The notes under the pieces are model-generated. The model did not search any database. It was not told the DNA's origin and worked only from the letters and a program-made list of their open reading frames with translations. From the NCBI GenBank assembly GCA_023131225.1, contig JAGLZW010000009.1, positions 1-64,000 of the forward strand: a stretch of DNA of 64,000 nucleotides, written 5' to 3'. Shown piece by piece: positions 34,093-41,813 of the stretch (positions within the stretch are counted from its first letter, which is position 1; each line of letters opens with the position of its first letter). Position numbers and translations under genes: made by a program. Origin of the DNA: Candidatus Bathyarchaeota archaeon. Lineage in GTDB: Archaea; Thermoproteota; Bathyarchaeia; Bathyarchaeales; SOJC01.

Positions 34093-34610
34093 TCACCGAG
34101 GCAGCTCAAAACTCAGCCAAGGAACAGCGATATTTCCTTAAAAAGCTACCCAAGAAAGGAACCTATACGCTGATAATCCTTGTATCAAACGAACTAAAAG
34201 TAAATGTAGGAAAACTCGGCATAGAAACGTTCTTGCCAGGATACTACGTTTACACAGGTTCTGCCCTCGGAAAAGGTGCAACTAGTTTGCCAAACAGGCT
34301 TGCAAGAAATCTTAAGACTTTGAAAAAGAAACATTGGCACATCGATTTCTTACTCTCCAAAAAAGAGGCTAGCATAGAGGCTATAGCTGCTGTTTCAGGC
34401 AAACAGAATTCTGAGTGTGAGATAAATCAATTTATCAGAAGCCAAATGAAGGCAAAGGTTCTAATTCCAAAATTTGGTGCGTCTGATTGCAAAAACAACT
34501 GTGAGAGCCATCTTTTGTATGTTGGGAATAAGGCTATTAAGCGCAAAATTTGTGTTTTGTTTGAAGGAAAGTTTGGTGAAGACAGCACTTTTTTAGACCT
34601 AGGGGAATAG
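34008..34610 (+). CDS. Uri-type GIY-YIG family protein (DUF123)
   Basis: The conserved domain begins near 34161: KKGTYTLIILVSNELKVNVG, GYYVYTGSALGKGA, NRLARNLKTLKKKHWHIDFL, then SECEINQF and PKFGASDCKNNCESHLLYV. These match COG1833, a GIY-YIG-related putative nuclease. The only canonical start in frame is ATG 34008, which lies inside the YIP1-like gene and adds about 50 unconserved residues; no ATG, GTG or TTG is near the domain edge. Either a non-AUG start or a disrupted 5' end. Confidence 0.75.
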   Translation: MWSHNCFGCVCSLELCWNIPFSYDGGFLITEAAQNSAKEQRYFLKKLPKKGTYTLIILVSNELKVNVGKLGIETFLPGYYVYTGSALGKGATSLPNRLARNLKTLKKKHWHIDFLLSKKEASIEAIAAVSGKQNSECEINQFIRSQMKAKVLIPKFGASDCKNNCESHLLYVGNKAIKRKICVLFEGKFGEDSTFLDLGE

Positions 34611-34677
34611 TGTCAAATTAAAAAAGTTCTATAATGACTTTGAACGGTATAATGCGCTTTAAGTAACATAGTTACTT

Positions 34678-35106
34678 CTACAGGGACCATAAGTGGAGAT
34701 TTCTCTGTGGATCAAGTTCCCTTGTAAGGGATCCGCTTTCCGCCGCAATTAATACAAGCTCAGCCGTTGCATCAACTAAACATCCTGGTAAAACATGACC
34801 ACCAAAAGCATTGGCATCGACGTCACTGACCACTATATGCCCATGAACAACAAGTTCAGCCTTTTCTTTGACGGAAATGTTTCCTATACACGACACTATT
34901 TCCAAAGGACCAGTTTTTTCAATAGGTATATACTTCCCTTCTTTGTAGTAACCCAAAACTGCCTTTTTCAATGTGCCTATAAGGAAAAAGAAGCCGGAGT
35001 TAACATTACTATGCTTAGCTGCCAAAGCAATAGTCTCAAGCAAATCCTCATTTTCAAAGAATCTAGCAAAAACCGCCTTTTCGATTTTGGATTCAACAAT
35101 TTTCAT
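34678..35106 (-). CDS. PPC/DUF296-domain protein
   Basis: 142 aa from ATG 35106. ENEDLLETIALAAKHSNVNS, FFFLIGTLKKAVLGYY and VVHGHIVVSDVDANAFGGHV then LPGCLVDATAELVL are the PPC domain, which forms trimers and binds DNA when fused to AT-hooks; stand-alone archaeal forms have no fixed role. The His in HGHI and GGH are typical metal ligands. Confidence 0.85.
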   Translation of the reverse strand: MKIVESKIEKAVFARFFENEDLLETIALAAKHSNVNSGFFFLIGTLKKAVLGYYKEGKYIPIEKTGPLEIVSCIGNISVKEKAELVVHGHIVVSDVDANAFGGHVLPGCLVDATAELVLIAAESGSLTRELDPQRNLHLWSL

Positions 35107-35369
35107 AAGAATATCTCTTTGTGGAATGCACAGCGCTATAGCATTAAAAGCTTTTGGAAAATGTAGAGTCATAAAGTCATTTTAACATGAAATAGAGAAG
35201 CACCAATAGCAAAGACTTCATTAAAGCATCACAATTAATCAATTTCTAGAAGGAAGTGCACAAAATGCCTTAACGAAGACTTAAAAGAGATAAGACACCC
35301 CAAAAATGAGGGCAAATACGTAACACTTATCTAAATTTCCTTTGAATAGCGTGCTGTGAGGAACCGATA

Positions 35370-36878
35370 GTGAAGCTTAAAGCAAAAATAATTGATTTGG
35401 AAATTGGCAAACAGATGGTCTTGCTTCACGAAAAAGATGCCCAAGAAATCGGAACTCTAGCTCACGATTGGGTAAAAATTATTTCTGGAAAACGAAAGGC
35501 TGTGGCTTTCGTTGACACAACGAAATCTTATTTAACGCAAGGAGAAATTGGGATTTTTAGAGATGTTCATAAAGAGTTTAAAGTTAAAGATGGCGTGGGA
35601 ATATCTGTTTCTGTAGCGGAACCACCAGAGTCAATAAAGTTTATTCACAAGAAGATAGGTGGCGAACCTCTCAACAAAGAAGAATACTATACTATAATGC
35701 ATGACCTAGTCAATTACAGACTTGACGAAGTGCAGATTGCAGCTTTTGTATTAGCCGAAGAGTTTCATGGCTTAACAATGGACGAAATTGAATACTTGAC
35801 CCGCGCCATGGTTGACACAGGGAGTGTGATTGACTTCGACCGTTCATGCTATGACAAGCACAGCATAGGAGGCGTGCCAGGCAACAAAGTTACATTATTA
35901 ATTGTTCCTATTGTAGCAGCAGCTGGATTGCTTATTCCAAAAACTAGCAGTCGCGCCATAACCAGTGCCTCAGGAACTGCTGACACAATGGAAGTACTTG
36001 CCAATGTTGAATTTGACGCCACTGAGCTGAAGGAAATCGCATCGAAGACATCTGGAGCAATTGTTTGGGGTGGAAAACTTGGCATCGCACCAGCTGATGA
36101 CTTGCTAATTCGCGTTGAACATGCGTTAAACATTGACCCTTTTGGACAAATGTTGGCAAGTATTCTCTCCAAAAAACTCTCAGTTGGAGCGGACCATGTA
36201 GTAGTTGACATTCCTGTGGGAACAGAAGCAAAGGTTACTACAGTGGAGGAAGCACGAAAACTTGCCAAAAACTTTGTCGAACTAAGCGAACGCTTTAACA
36301 TGCATCTTCAGTGTGGTATCACTTATGGAGGGCAGCCCGTCGGACACATGATAGGCCCGGCGTTAGAAGCACGAGAAGCACTAATCGCGCTGCAAGGAAA
36401 AGGACCTGCAAGCATAGTTGAAAAATCTACAGCATTGGCAGGCATGCTTTTAGAAATGGGGTTCAAAGCTCAACCTGGTCAAGGCAAGGATTTGGCTAAA
36501 AAAATTCTTGCTTCCGGAAAAGCTTTGAAAAAAATGCGAGAAATTATTGAGATTCAAGGAGGCAACCCAAGACTTCGATCTGAAGACATCGTCATTGGGC
36601 ACCACACCATGGTACTTAAAGCACCTTGCGATGGGTTCGTGACAAACGTCAGCAACACCGCAATAACCACTATAGCTAGAGCAGCTGGGGCGCCCCGAGA
36701 AAAAGGGGCTGGAGTAGCGCTGCGCTGGAAGAGAGGGTACAAAGTAAAGAAAAACGACATTCTATTAGAAATCTACGCCGAACGAACATCGAAACTCAAC
36801 ACTGCATATAATTTAGCTTTGACTATGAACCCTGTCACTGTTGAAGGAATGCTTCTTCACAAGATCCCAGAATTTTAA
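35370..36878 (+). CDS. deoA: AMP phosphorylase
   Basis: 502 aa, the archaeal AMP phosphorylase length. Converts AMP and phosphate to adenine and ribose-1,5-bisphosphate, feeding the archaeal Rubisco pathway or nucleotide salvage. The 80-residue N-terminal beta domain is present (KLKAKIIDLEIGKQMVLLHE); KHSIGGVPGNKVTLLIVPI is the phosphate site and SSRAITSASGTADTMEVLAN the nucleoside site. GTG start. No Rubisco or ribose-bisphosphate isomerase gene lies in the window. Confidence 0.93.
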   Translation: MKLKAKIIDLEIGKQMVLLHEKDAQEIGTLAHDWVKIISGKRKAVAFVDTTKSYLTQGEIGIFRDVHKEFKVKDGVGISVSVAEPPESIKFIHKKIGGEPLNKEEYYTIMHDLVNYRLDEVQIAAFVLAEEFHGLTMDEIEYLTRAMVDTGSVIDFDRSCYDKHSIGGVPGNKVTLLIVPIVAAAGLLIPKTSSRAITSASGTADTMEVLANVEFDATELKEIASKTSGAIVWGGKLGIAPADDLLIRVEHALNIDPFGQMLASILSKKLSVGADHVVVDIPVGTEAKVTTVEEARKLAKNFVELSERFNMHLQCGITYGGQPVGHMIGPALEAREALIALQGKGPASIVEKSTALAGMLLEMGFKAQPGQGKDLAKKILASGKALKKMREIIEIQGGNPRLRSEDIVIGHHTMVLKAPCDGFVTNVSNTAITTIARAAGAPREKGAGVALRWKRGYKVKKNDILLEIYAERTSKLNTAYNLALTMNPVTVEGMLLHKIPEF

Positions 36879-36977
36879 TGAGTAATTCTGGATTCTACTC
36901 AGGAATGTGGAAGAGTGGAACAACAAGTCGTCAATTATCTGAGAGAGGCGTAAAATCAAGATAGATATTTTATCAAA

Positions 36978-37397
36978 CTATTTTTCCAACAGCAGATTCC
37001 TAGCGTTTTTGACCCATCGATTAGTGATTTTGGATGAAATCTGGAGTTGTTCCGCCAACTCTTCAGCAGAGGCTGCCGACAAATCTGCCACCGTGGAAAT
37101 TCCTAGCGCTTTCAGTTGCTCAGCTCTTTTTTCGCCTATTCCTTTCACCCGTGTTAACTTTGTAATGGACTCAACTGTTGGAGAAGGAGTGATGAAATGT
37201 AATTTTTGTTTCTTAGGGCGCATGCTATAGCCAAAAATAAAGGATGTAGTTCCGAAAAGAGCCAAGACAAAGACAACCGCGCTGTAAATCAGCATCCCAC
37301 CCAAAACCGCTTCTATGGCCGCCCTATCGAATAAGGCATAACCTGCCGCCACAAAGAGTATCACACCGATGATGTATAAGATGCAATCTGAACGCAA
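36978..37397 (-). CDS. Two-TM protein with helix-hairpin-helix domain
   Basis: 139 aa. Two N-terminal membrane segments (ILYIIGVILFVAAGYALF and LIYSAVVFVLALFGTTSFIF) precede KLTRVKGIGEKRAEQLKALG and STVADLSAASAEELAEQLQI, a pair of HhH motifs. TTG start. It may tether DNA or a partner at the membrane; inferred. Confidence 0.75.
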   Translation of the reverse strand: MRSDCILYIIGVILFVAAGYALFDRAAIEAVLGGMLIYSAVVFVLALFGTTSFIFGYSMRPKKQKLHFITPSPTVESITKLTRVKGIGEKRAEQLKALGISTVADLSAASAEELAEQLQISSKITNRWVKNARNLLLEK

Positions 37398-37487
37398 TGT
37401 TTTTCCCCAATCGTGTTATCATGATTCCTTTTTAACGCATAAATAGCTTTTCTAATGTTCTGGAAATAAAAAAGGGAGAAGGAGGAG

Positions 37488-37709
37488 CTATTTCCCTACT
37501 ACTTTGCGCGTTGCAATCTCAATGTCTTCTGATTTCACAGTTTTTCGCCCTGCGTGCATCGCATATTCTATGGCCTCTTTGGCAATTTTGATTCCAATAT
37601 CTTCAAGGGCAACTGCTAACGCTTGTGCAGCACTTTCGCTCACTCTGTCCGCTTTGGCTTTTTTGATTATTCGGTGCATGGGTGCAATAGACAACTCTAA
37701 ATCAGCCAT
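37488..37709 (-). CDS. Archaeal histone
   Basis: 73 aa, three-helix histone fold. LSIAPMHRIIKKAKADRVSE (helix 1, loop 1), AAQALAVALEDIGIKIAKEA (helix 2) and AGRKTVKSEDIEIATRKVV (loop 2, helix 3) fit HMf-type histones without tails. It packages DNA as dimers and longer polymers. Strong ribosome binding site GGAGAT and TATA box upstream. Confidence 0.96.
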   Translation of the reverse strand: MADLELSIAPMHRIIKKAKADRVSESAAQALAVALEDIGIKIAKEAIEYAMHAGRKTVKSEDIEIATRKVVGK

Positions 37710-37715
37710 TTAACC

Positions 37716-37754
37716 ATCTCCGTAGCCTCTTTTTCTGTTTAAGCCAGTATTTAA
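37716..37754 (-). promoter_or_regulatory. Histone promoter and ribosome binding site
   Basis: On the minus strand, GGGTTAAATA (37748-37757) is a BRE/TATA-like element, and GGAGAT (37716-37721) lies 6 nt before the ATG. The expected transcription start is near 37725. Confidence 0.55.
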
Positions 37755-37836
37755 CCCTTATCCTTTCTTCTCAGACAAAATTCGTTCTATCCGTCTATAG
37801 CAATGCCTAAAAGCTAACAATAAACATTGAAAAGTC

Positions 37837-38631
37837 ATGAGATTCGTGGATGTCCATCTACACCTGTCAGACCCGGAATACGAAGCACAGGTCGATGAAG
37901 TAGTAGAAGACGCCGAAAGTTCAAACGTTATTGCTTTGGTATCTAACTCGGTGAACTTTCAAACAAGTCTTCAGAGCATCAAACTCGCAGAAAAATATCC
38001 CACGCTTGTGTACGCTGCTTTAGGAATACATCCGTGGAATGTCAAGGAGTTATTGCCTGATGAATTAGAATGTATAGTAGACTTGATCCTTAACTATAGA
38101 AAGTATGAAAGAATGGTCGCGATTGGTGAGATAGGGTTAGATTACAAGTATTTGAAGGGGGAAAAAAAGGAACTCATGAGCAGGCAGTATGAAGTGTTTT
38201 GTGAGATGTTGCACCTTAGCGAAAAGCTTTCCTTACCTGCAGTAATTCATTCAAGAGGAAAAACCTCAGAAATCATGAATATACTCTCCTCTTACAACAT
38301 CAAGAAAGTATTGTTACACTGGTTCAGCAATCCAGTGAAACTGCTGCCTGAAATTGTAGACCGCGGATATTATATTACAGAAGGCCCTGCAACAGTTTAT
38401 TCGACCCACATACAAGACATTATTCGTCGAATTCCCCTCGAAAATCTGTTAACTGAAACAGATGGCCCTGTCAGATTCTTTAGGCTGCCTTTTAAAGGAA
38501 AGATGACCACACCTTCATTTATACCGCTGGTAGTAAATGCAATAGCAAAAATAAAAGGCAAACAGGAAGCGGAAGTGGCTAAACGGATTTTTCAGAACTT
38601 TGTGACCTTTTTCGAGATAGAACCGACATAA
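37837..38631 (+). CDS. tatD: TatD-family metal-dependent hydrolase
   Basis: 264 aa TIM-barrel hydrolase, related to TatD DNases. Metal ligands are visible in FVDVHLHLSDPEY (HxH), AIGEIGLDY (Glu), AVIHSRG (His), VLLHWFS (His) and LLTETDGP (Asp). Substrate is not certain; bacterial TatD removes damaged DNA ends. Confidence 0.85.
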   Translation: MRFVDVHLHLSDPEYEAQVDEVVEDAESSNVIALVSNSVNFQTSLQSIKLAEKYPTLVYAALGIHPWNVKELLPDELECIVDLILNYRKYERMVAIGEIGLDYKYLKGEKKELMSRQYEVFCEMLHLSEKLSLPAVIHSRGKTSEIMNILSSYNIKKVLLHWFSNPVKLLPEIVDRGYYITEGPATVYSTHIQDIIRRIPLENLLTETDGPVRFFRLPFKGKMTTPSFIPLVVNAIAKIKGKQEAEVAKRIFQNFVTFFEIEPT

Positions 38632-38722
38632 CCAAATTGCTTTTATGGAAGCCATAATTATTAAGAGAACCAAAGAAGGAAACAGTTACAAGAGTCAAAA
38701 ACACAGGGGATGAACAGAAACT

Positions 38723-38959
38723 TTGGGCAAAGTGCGGCAAGAGCACGTGAAGAAAGCTGCCCGCGAATTAGTAGGGCTATACCCGGACAAATTCAGTACC
38801 GACTTTCAAAGCAACAAAAAAGCAGTAGAATCTCTAGCTCAAACCTCTTCAATTAAGCTTAGAAACAGGATAGCTGGATATATTACCAGGCTGGTCTCAA
38901 TTGCCAAAAAGGCAGAAGAAAGTGAAATGGAAGAAAGCGTTGAAGAGGACAAACAGTAG
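38723..38959 (+). CDS. rps17e: Ribosomal protein S17e
   Basis: 78-aa small-subunit protein shared by archaea and eukaryotes. GKVRQEHVKKAARELVGLYP and KLRNRIAGYITRLVSI are diagnostic. TTG start confirmed by the family N-terminus MGKVR. Acidic tail of Glu residues at the C-terminus. Start of a run of three close + strand genes. Confidence 0.92.
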   Translation: MGKVRQEHVKKAARELVGLYPDKFSTDFQSNKKAVESLAQTSSIKLRNRIAGYITRLVSIAKKAEESEMEESVEEDKQ

Positions 38960-38973
38960 GAGCTCAAAGCTAA

Positions 38974-39351
38974 ATGGCTACAGCAGGGGATTATAGAAAA
39001 GGATGGGCTCTCCGTTACCTTAGAGAAGCAAAAGCAGAACTTCTAGCAGCTCAGAAAACGCCTTCTATTGCATACAGCCTAATACTCGAAGCAATGAGGA
39101 AAGCGCAGGCAGCAATATACTACAGCTTAGGCGACCCTGCCTTCATAGAATCAATCGTATACCAAGCGTTTTATACCCAACAGCAGTCAACTGACGAACC
39201 TGTGCTTAAATGTCTGATTGAAATTGAGCGGACAATACAAAAGCTTTCTCGAACGTCTGATTTACAGCTTCCCAAGACAATCAAGCATGTTGATGATATT
39301 GTGCAAATTGCATCTGATATTGTCGAACTTTTTATTGACGAAAAAGATTAG
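38974..39351 (+). CDS. HEPN-like all-helical protein
   Basis: 125 aa. YRKGWALRYLREAKAELLAA and IAYSLILEAMRKAQAAIYYS are consistent with HEPN-like four-helix bundles; the Rx4-6H catalytic motif of HEPN ribonucleases is not seen. GGAG precedes the ATG, 15 bp after S17e. Function unknown, possibly structural. Confidence 0.6.
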   Translation: MATAGDYRKGWALRYLREAKAELLAAQKTPSIAYSLILEAMRKAQAAIYYSLGDPAFIESIVYQAFYTQQQSTDEPVLKCLIEIERTIQKLSRTSDLQLPKTIKHVDDIVQIASDIVELFIDEKD

Positions 39352-39357
39352 TCTGGA

Positions 39358-39660
39358 ATGAGAAGGTTGACTATTAGAATAGAAGTAAATCTTCTAGGTA
39401 CTCTACAAGAAATAACTAAGAAAAGGAATGTTTCACTGGAATTTGATAGCTTTGTAGCCGTCAAAGATGTGATTTCTGAGCTAGCAACCTTTTTTCCATC
39501 CAAGTTTAAACAAGTTTTGATTGACCCTGAACTCAACGATCCTCGACCAAATATGATTATTTTGCTTAATAAGAAAGAGATTGGTGTACTTGATGGACTC
39601 GACACTAGAATTGAGGATGGTGACAATTTGGTTTTGATTCCAGTCTCACATGGAGGCTAA
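39358..39660 (+). CDS. moaD: MoaD/ThiS-like ubiquitin-fold sulfur carrier
   Basis: 100 aa. RIEVNLLGTLQEITKKRNVS, IIILLNKKEIGVLDGLDTRI-type strands and the C-terminal VLIPVSHGG with the essential Gly-Gly tail. It accepts sulfur as a thiocarboxylate for molybdopterin synthesis, or serves in tRNA thiolation or protein tagging (SAMP-like). mobA in the same window supports a molybdopterin link. Confidence 0.85.
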   Translation: MRRLTIRIEVNLLGTLQEITKKRNVSLEFDSFVAVKDVISELATFFPSKFKQVLIDPELNDPRPNMIILLNKKEIGVLDGLDTRIEDGDNLVLIPVSHGG

Positions 39661-39688
39661 TGGACACCCCCACGTGATAATAAGTCCC

Positions 39689-40456
39689 TCAGCTTGATAT
39701 GTCAGATGCATGAAAAACTTCTCTCATTTTAACGATAGCATCAAATTCCATGAATTCGCCATTTACTATTTTCAGTTTTTCCTTTATTCTTTTTTTCTTT
39801 ATAGTTATAACATTGTAAGAGTTACAGAAGAAACCACGAAGCTTTTCGCAGGACACGCTTCCAGCATGAATTACTTTCATATTTTGTATTTGCCATCGCC
39901 AGGGTCTGTGCCTGTGACCACACAATACGAGGTCTACTTCTGATTTTATTAGACTCCTTAGAACGTCGCCTGCATCTATAACAGTGATCTGGTCTGCACC
40001 CGTATCTGGGACAGGAATTATGTGATGGTGAATTGCTACTATCTTCAATTTATCTTGATGTTTTGCAAGCGTGCTTTCTAGCCAGAGGTTTTGTCTGTGG
40101 CCTACTTCTCCGTCGTCTCTGTCGGGTCTTGCAGAGCTAACCACAACAATAACAACATTTCCTACCTCTGTAATTTGTGAAAAGGAGAAAAATCGCCTAA
40201 AGAGTAGGTAGCCTGTAGAGCGATAGTCGTGGTTTCCGCTTACATAAATGACCTTCTCTGCTTTCAACTTTTTCAATTGTGCTGCGACGGTTTGGAATTC
40301 AGTCATTAAGCCCTCTTCAGTTAGATCTCCAGTTACTAGAACCACGTCTGGAGACATTGCGTTGATCTCTTTTAAAGCGTCTTGCAGTGTTTTTTTTCGA
40401 AACATTGAGCCACAATGGATGTCAGAAATTTGAACTAGCAACATGTTTTTGTTCAT
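39689..40456 (-). CDS. Calcineurin-like metallophosphoesterase
   Basis: 255 aa from ATG 40456 or 40444. VQISDIHCGSMF (DxH), VVLVTGDLTEEG (GDx), VIYVSGNHDYRS (GNHD), VAIHHHIIP and LVLCGHRHRPW (GHxH) give the full dinuclear metal site. Likely a cAMP- or nucleotide-directed or unspecific phosphodiesterase. Confidence 0.85.
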   Translation of the reverse strand: MNKNMLLVQISDIHCGSMFRKKTLQDALKEINAMSPDVVLVTGDLTEEGLMTEFQTVAAQLKKLKAEKVIYVSGNHDYRSTGYLLFRRFFSFSQITEVGNVVIVVVSSARPDRDDGEVGHRQNLWLESTLAKHQDKLKIVAIHHHIIPVPDTGADQITVIDAGDVLRSLIKSEVDLVLCGHRHRPWRWQIQNMKVIHAGSVSCEKLRGFFCNSYNVITIKKKRIKEKLKIVNGEFMEFDAIVKMREVFHASDISS

Positions 40457-40678
40457 CCTTTTGACTATTTCATGGCTTCTTTTATAGATGTTTTTGTGCT
40501 GCAGCAATCTGCAAAAGCAGGTAGATGATGCTTATTCAGATGTTGGTGGAGATAGCTCCCACATTTTCCTCCCTTTTTTTTGTGTATCTTCTGAGGAAAC
40601 GTGTGTATCAATACTAATTACCCGTTCATAAGTCATTTATGTTTAGCTTCTTCAGATTAAACTCTTAGTGGAACTATC

Positions 40679-40963
40679 ATGAGCCAGGAATTTGAGGAAC
40701 AGCAGAGGCTTGCATACGAACTTAAAGAGCAATTGAAATCATTGGAAGAAGAAGAAAAGAGTCTGATCGAGAGAGTAAAAATCCTCGAAGCAAAGCTGGA
40801 AGTTCAGAACTTGCTGGATAAGGTTAGAGCGAAGAGAGAAACAAATGGTCAGCTTCGAGACAGAATAAAGGAACTAGAAGAGAGACTGAAATCACGAGAG
40901 AAGCCCCCTATCCAAGCACAATTAGCATCACAACAAGAAGGAATACCAAGGGAGCATTTCTAA
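40679..40963 (+). CDS. Coiled-coil protein
   Basis: 94 aa, nearly all heptad repeat (LAYELKEQLKSLEEEEKSLI, RIKELEERLKSREK). Could be a prefoldin-like or scaffold protein, but lacks prefoldin signature turns. Start ATG at 40679 after a T-rich, TATA-like region. Confidence 0.6.
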   Translation: MSQEFEEQQRLAYELKEQLKSLEEEEKSLIERVKILEAKLEVQNLLDKVRAKRETNGQLRDRIKELEERLKSREKPPIQAQLASQQEGIPREHF

Positions 40964-41053
40964 TTAGACCTCTTGTGCATGTTGAAGAGTTTGACACTTT
41001 TGGGAAAATCTACGGAGTAAATGCAAAACTCCGTTTTTCAAGTCATTTTTGCT

Positions 41054-41560
41054 TTATCTTGCATGATCTAGTTGTTTCACTGTGTTCCACAATTGGTCTC
41101 CGATGTAATGGATGTTTTTTAGGATTTTTCCATGCTCAAGTTCTTTTGCCTTTTCTGTGCTATAGAGTGCTATGGCAATAGCTATGGGTTTTTGGTGGCG
41201 TTCGTCGGAGATTACGACAATGTCTCCTTTATTGAAGGCTCCTTCGAAGTTGACAATGCCGGGAGCCATAATATCTGCTCCATTGCATACGTATGGGACT
41301 GCTCCCATGTTTACCGTTGCTTTCGGCAGGTTTGACAAAAGCTCGTGAGATACAAGTGTAGGAAAGAGCTTGTTGTCTGACTTTACGAAAATTGGTTTTC
41401 TATTGATTAGAAATATTTCTTCATTGTTAGTTTTAGCAAGTTCGATAGGTGGCTTCAGCGCTGGTAGCTGTTTAGTGTGGATTTTAGCTCTTTTGAGGAA
41501 TTCTGAGAGCAGCTTCTTTGCTTCCTTTTCTTTCAGGAACTGACGTTCGATTTTCGACAC
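41054..41560 (-). CDS. PUA-domain RNA-binding protein (MCT-1/Tma20-like)
   Basis: 168 aa. The N-terminal pre-PUA half ends at PLLLINRKP-like EIFLINRKPIFVKSDN; the PUA domain is KATVNMGAVPYVCNGADIMA, PGIVNFEGAFNKGDIVVISD and PIAIAIALYSTEKAKELEHG. Relatives of MCT-1 and eIF2D act on tRNA or ribosome recycling. Function in archaea is inferred. Confidence 0.85.
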   Translation of the reverse strand: MSKIERQFLKEKEAKKLLSEFLKRAKIHTKQLPALKPPIELAKTNNEEIFLINRKPIFVKSDNKLFPTLVSHELLSNLPKATVNMGAVPYVCNGADIMAPGIVNFEGAFNKGDIVVISDERHQKPIAIAIALYSTEKAKELEHGKILKNIHYIGDQLWNTVKQLDHAR

Positions 41561-41813
41561 ATTGTCACCAATTAGCTATTGTTACAGTAATTAAAAATGT
41601 TAACTTAACTGTTAGCTTCCTATTTCATATACATTCAAAGCGAGGAAAATTGACCATCAACTTAACCGGAAACTCACAGTAAAGATTGAAGCCCCAAAGA
41701 TTTTTTAATTAAGTCCTTCGTGCAGGTCCGTGTGCGCTTATAGAAATTAGTTCCATAAGCTTTAAATGGTTTTTAAGGTTATAGAAATAGTAGCTGAGGG
41801 AGAAGGAGAAACA

